Shown: positions 30,393 through 32,620 of the stretch, piece after piece
How the letters are laid out: each line of letters opens with the position of its first letter
Position numbering within the stretch: the stretch's first letter is position 1
Assembly: GCF_016612505.1 (NCBI RefSeq)
Contig: NZ_JAENRR010000053.1
Coordinates: 1 to 32,620, forward strand
Length of the DNA: 32,620 nucleotides
Direction of reading: 5' to 3'
Origin: Carboxylicivirga marina
GTDB taxonomy: Bacteria > Bacteroidota > Bacteroidia > Bacteroidales > Marinilabiliaceae
Program-made: the position numbers and the translations under genes
Notes under the pieces: generated by a model
Told to the model about the DNA's origin: nothing
Database searches by the model: none
The model's input: only the letters and a program-made list of their open reading frames with translations

Positions 30393-31376
30393 CTAGCGCT
30401 CAATAATGGTTGTCGAAAGACATATAGCTTCTTGCAAATTCTTGCCTTCTATCTGCGCAATTAACATATTTACACAGTTCCTTGCTATTTCTTCACCAGG
30501 TTGCAATGCCGAAATTACTTTTGGCTGCACATAATCAAATACATCTATATTATCAAAACTGGCAAAAAGTACTTTATCCAACAACTGCGGATAATATCTA
30601 TTAAACACCCAAATACCTTCAGTTGCCAATACGTTATTTAGAAAAAATATACCATTAACAGGCCGGCTCAAATTCATTAGTGTATCAATCCCTGACTTAA
30701 TAGTGGCTCTTATATCATTAATATTGGCTTCCACTATCAATTCCATATCAGTAATCAATTTATTATCCTGCAAAGCCTTTTTGTAACCATCTATTCGTTG
30801 TTTGATGTTAGGCAAAAACGCTTTTAGAGTTACCACCCCCACTCTATTACAACCTCGCTCAAAGAGTTTCTGCGTTAATTGATAAGCCGATTCTTCGTTA
30901 TTGATTGTAATATTTGCAGTTCGAAAATTGGGCATTTGCCTATCGAAAGTCACAAACGGAAAATTAGGAGTATTTTTAATCATATCGACTGACGACGGTG
31001 CAATAATCACTCCATCTATCTGTCTATTATGAAATGAATTAATAATTTTTTGCTCTTTCTCTGGCTTTTCATCGGTACTGGCCATCATCACTGAATAGCC
31101 TTTTTCTTCAGCATAGTGCTCAACCAGTCGTGCAATACGACTAAAAAATGGATTTGAGATATCGGGCACTACAAAACCAATCGTATAAGAACGCCCTGTG
31201 CTTAAACTCCGCGCCAGATGGTTAGGCTGATAATTTAAACGAAGTGCAGTATCTAACACCCGCTTTTGCGTATCGGCACTAATGTTTTTTTCATCACCAC
31301 GCCCGTTTAACACAAACGAAACAGTTGTTTTTGATACGCCAGATTGCTCGGCTATGATTTTTATAGATGCCTTCAC
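30393..31376 (-). CDS. LacI-family transcriptional regulator
   Basis: A 327-residue repressor. Residues 4-23 form the helix-turn-helix (IKIIAEQSGVSKTTVSFVLN), and the hinge helix follows at about 50-58 (QPNHLARSL), in which Leu54 or Leu58 would insert at the central CG step of the operator. Residues about 63-327 are a periplasmic-binding-protein-like sensor domain, beginning YTIGFVVPDISNPFF. The effector is probably a sugar or sugar phosphate but cannot be read from sequence; the downstream manA gene points to mannose or a related compound. A perfect palindrome over its own promoter suggests self-repression. The ATG at 31376 gives the standard MKxSIKxIA start. Confidence 0.94.
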   Translation of the reverse strand: MKASIKIIAEQSGVSKTTVSFVLNGRGDEKNISADTQKRVLDTALRLNYQPNHLARSLSTGRSYTIGFVVPDISNPFFSRIARLVEHYAEEKGYSVMMASTDEKPEKEQKIINSFHNRQIDGVIIAPSSVDMIKNTPNFPFVTFDRQMPNFRTANITINNEESAYQLTQKLFERGCNRVGVVTLKAFLPNIKQRIDGYKKALQDNKLITDMELIVEANINDIRATIKSGIDTLMNLSRPVNGIFFLNNVLATEGIWVFNRYYPQLLDKVLFASFDNIDVFDYVQPKVISALQPGEEIARNCVNMLIAQIEGKNLQEAICLSTTIIER

Positions 31377-31385
31377 TAAAAATTA

Positions 31386-31399
31386 CTAAACCGGTTTAG
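31386..31399. promoter_or_regulatory. LacI-type operator, 14-bp perfect palindrome
   Basis: CTAAACCGGTTTAG, with the central CG typical of LacI-family sites, ten bases upstream of the regulator's start codon. It covers the transcription start predicted from the -7 element at 31403-31410, so binding would block the lacI-manA transcript. I saw no second copy elsewhere in the window. Confidence 0.72.
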
Positions 31400-31402
31400 G
31401 TG

Positions 31403-31410
31403 CAAATATA
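31403..31410 (-). promoter_or_regulatory. -7 element of the lacI-manA transcript
   Basis: TATATTTG in the minus direction matches TAnnTTTG exactly. The only upstream TTTG is 14 bases away, shorter than usual, and lies in the U-run of the yitT terminator. The predicted transcription start is near 31396, inside the palindrome. Confidence 0.45.
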
Positions 31411-31425
31411 AAGAAGATATTTGAC

Positions 31426-31454
31426 AAAAAAAGCGCCTCAAGTTTGAGGCGCTT
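31426..31454 (-). terminator. Terminator of the YitT-family gene
   Basis: Perfect 11-bp arms (31431-31441 and 31444-31454); the innermost pairs must open because only two bases lie between. It is followed in the minus direction by a U-run (31432-31426). It lies 25 bases past the stop at 31480 and overlaps the upstream edge of the lacI promoter. Confidence 0.88.
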
Positions 31455-31479
31455 TTTCTAAAGTATCATTATTCGATAT

Positions 31480-32412
31480 TTAATGAGCAGCACTATCTGT
31501 GTCAATGGACTTAAATCCTTCACCTAACACCTGACTACTATCCATCACATTTACAAATGCTTTCGGATCAATCTTTGAAATATGGCTCAAAAGTATTTGT
31601 GATTCGCGACGAGTAATCGTTGTATAAATTACCTTGCGCTCAACTCCTTCATACATCCCCATTCCTGTAAACATAGTGCCGCCTCTTTTTACATTATTAA
31701 GAAGCTTTTCCTGTATCTCGTCAGCTCTTTCAGATATGATAAACAGTGTTTTATTCACTTTCATACCATCAATAACCATGTCAATAATCTTCCCTTCGAT
31801 AAAGATAACAACCCACGAATAAATTGGTAAGGTCCAATCAATTCCTCTAAAACTAAACTCACCACCTTCCTGAGGCATAAAAATCGTCAGCATAGTGATA
31901 GTACCATCGACAATCATTACCAGTTTACCCAATGACATATGAGTGTATTTATTCAGAATCATGGAAATAATATCTGAACCACCTGATGTAGCACGCGATT
32001 TAAAGATAAAGCCAATGGCCACACCATAAATTATACCAGAGATAATGGTATTCAACATCGGTTCATTTGGAATAAATGCATCATGCCCCCACACCGATGG
32101 CATTTCTAACACATAAACAAATCCCATGATGGCAAACGTACTTACCAGTGTTTTAATTCCGAATCGGGGTCCAAGAATTACTGTACCTAGTATTAATAAT
32201 GGTATCTCCATAAATAACACCGAAGTACTAATATTCAATCCTGTAGTGTGGTACATAAAATTTGCAATTCCATAAACACCACCTGGAGCCAGCATATATG
32301 GGTTTACAAATAATACATCACCAATTGCAAACAAAAGGCTACCCACAAGGATGTATGAGTAGGCAACAAACCAGTCCTTTGATAAGAACTTTTCCTTAGT
32401 AACAAAAGCCAT
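31480..32412 (-). CDS. YitT-family membrane protein (DUF161/DUF2179)
   Basis: A 310-residue protein with five or six membrane helices in the first ~200 residues, beginning with the family pattern ILVGSLLFAIGDVLFVNPYMLAPGGVYGIA and containing SRATSGGSDIISMIL. The C-terminal ~90 residues are the DUF2179 domain (KTLFIISERADEIQEKLL, GMYEGVERKVIYTTITRRE, FVNVMDSSQVLGEGF). The family is widespread in Firmicutes and Bacteroidota. Its transport role is unproven, and the soluble domain is thought to bind a small ligand. It stands alone, with its own terminator, and nothing nearby suggests a substrate. Confidence 0.92.
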   Translation of the reverse strand: MAFVTKEKFLSKDWFVAYSYILVGSLLFAIGDVLFVNPYMLAPGGVYGIANFMYHTTGLNISTSVLFMEIPLLILGTVILGPRFGIKTLVSTFAIMGFVYVLEMPSVWGHDAFIPNEPMLNTIISGIIYGVAIGFIFKSRATSGGSDIISMILNKYTHMSLGKLVMIVDGTITMLTIFMPQEGGEFSFRGIDWTLPIYSWVVIFIEGKIIDMVIDGMKVNKTLFIISERADEIQEKLLNNVKRGGTMFTGMGMYEGVERKVIYTTITRRESQILLSHISKIDPKAFVNVMDSSQVLGEGFKSIDTDSAAH

Positions 32413-32501
32413 AACTTAATCTAAATTTTTGTGTTCATTCAAAAAATCGCGCAAAGGTCGACTCTTCTGTCAAAATGAGAAATGACAAAATTCATACTTT
32501 C

Positions 32502-32533
32502 AAAAAAAGCCCATCCTTTATTTGGATGAGCTT
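32502..32533 (-). terminator. Terminator of a minus-strand gene to the right of the window
   Basis: A 10-bp stem with one G-U pair (arms 32507-32516 and 32524-32533) and a 7-base loop, followed in the minus direction by a U-run (32508-32502). It points to a gene ending near the right edge; a TAG at 32588-32590 could be its stop, but the coding part visible is too short to identify. Confidence 0.75.
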
Positions 32534-32620
32534 ATATTTTAGATCACTAGCCTCCGAAAGTCGGAATTTTAAATAGCCCTCAGAATCCTATATTTTTGTT
32601 TCGACAAAAAAACTTAAATA

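Noticed and set aside
32534-32620. C-terminal end of another T9SS protein at the right edge
   Set aside because: Only about ten codons before a TAG at 32588-32590 are visible; too short to support any identity.

Overview
The window looks like a chromosomal segment of an anaerobic or facultatively anaerobic member of the Bacteroidota, probably near the Marinilabiliales/Prolixibacteraceae group. The signs are low G+C, a type IX secretion (T9SS) C-terminal sorting domain, a TonB-dependent receptor with an N-terminal carboxypeptidase-regulatory-like domain, a Bacteroidota-type capsule export set, candidate promoters of the TTTG / TAnnTTTG type, a single-chain pyruvate:ferredoxin oxidoreductase and a pyruvate phosphate dikinase. 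I saw no rRNA, tRNA, CRISPR array or phage genes. The order-level placement is an inference.

Layout. (1) 1-~520: the 5' part of an IS4-type insertion sequence with a DUF4372 transposase, cut by the window edge. (2) 550-6267, minus strand: a tightly packed polysaccharide assembly and export operon, wza > wzc (tyrosine kinase) > polymerase/ligase > flippase, with no glycosyltransferase before the IS. (3) 6454-10119: a 1221-residue secreted protein with a beta-helix region, eight ~81-residue repeats and a T9SS sorting domain. (4) 10276-12047: peptide deformylase and RuvX as a two-gene unit, then an unassigned membrane protein. (5) 12293-20025: the pyruvate node, with ppdK, a dihydroorotate-dehydrogenase-like flavoprotein of atypical active site, and PFOR, each followed by its own terminator. 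(6) 20211-21386: an AAA/DUF4143 ATPase whose promoter carries a long inverted repeat. (7) 21822-25406: a TonB-dependent receptor and a membrane-bound AraC-type regulator. (8) 25566-28148: a lipoprotein GH2 beta-mannosidase, then a decayed T9SS sorting domain and aquaporin Z. (9) 29344-31376: a LacI-type regulator with a perfect palindromic operator and, downstream of it, mannose-6-phosphate isomerase. (10) 31480-32412: a YitT-family membrane protein.

How the parts fit. Mannose is the common thread on the right: a mannosidase that would release mannose, an isomerase joining mannose-6-P and fructose-6-P, and a sugar-type repressor upstream of that isomerase. The same isomerase could feed GDP-mannose to the surface polysaccharide on the left. 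The centre converts pyruvate, PEP and acetyl-CoA with ferredoxin/flavodoxin as carrier. I do not see a clear new multi-gene system. The observations I rate highest are the atypical DHOD-like protein beside PFOR, the T9SS gene remnant, the homogenised repeat array, and the inverted repeats upstream of the AAA ATPase.
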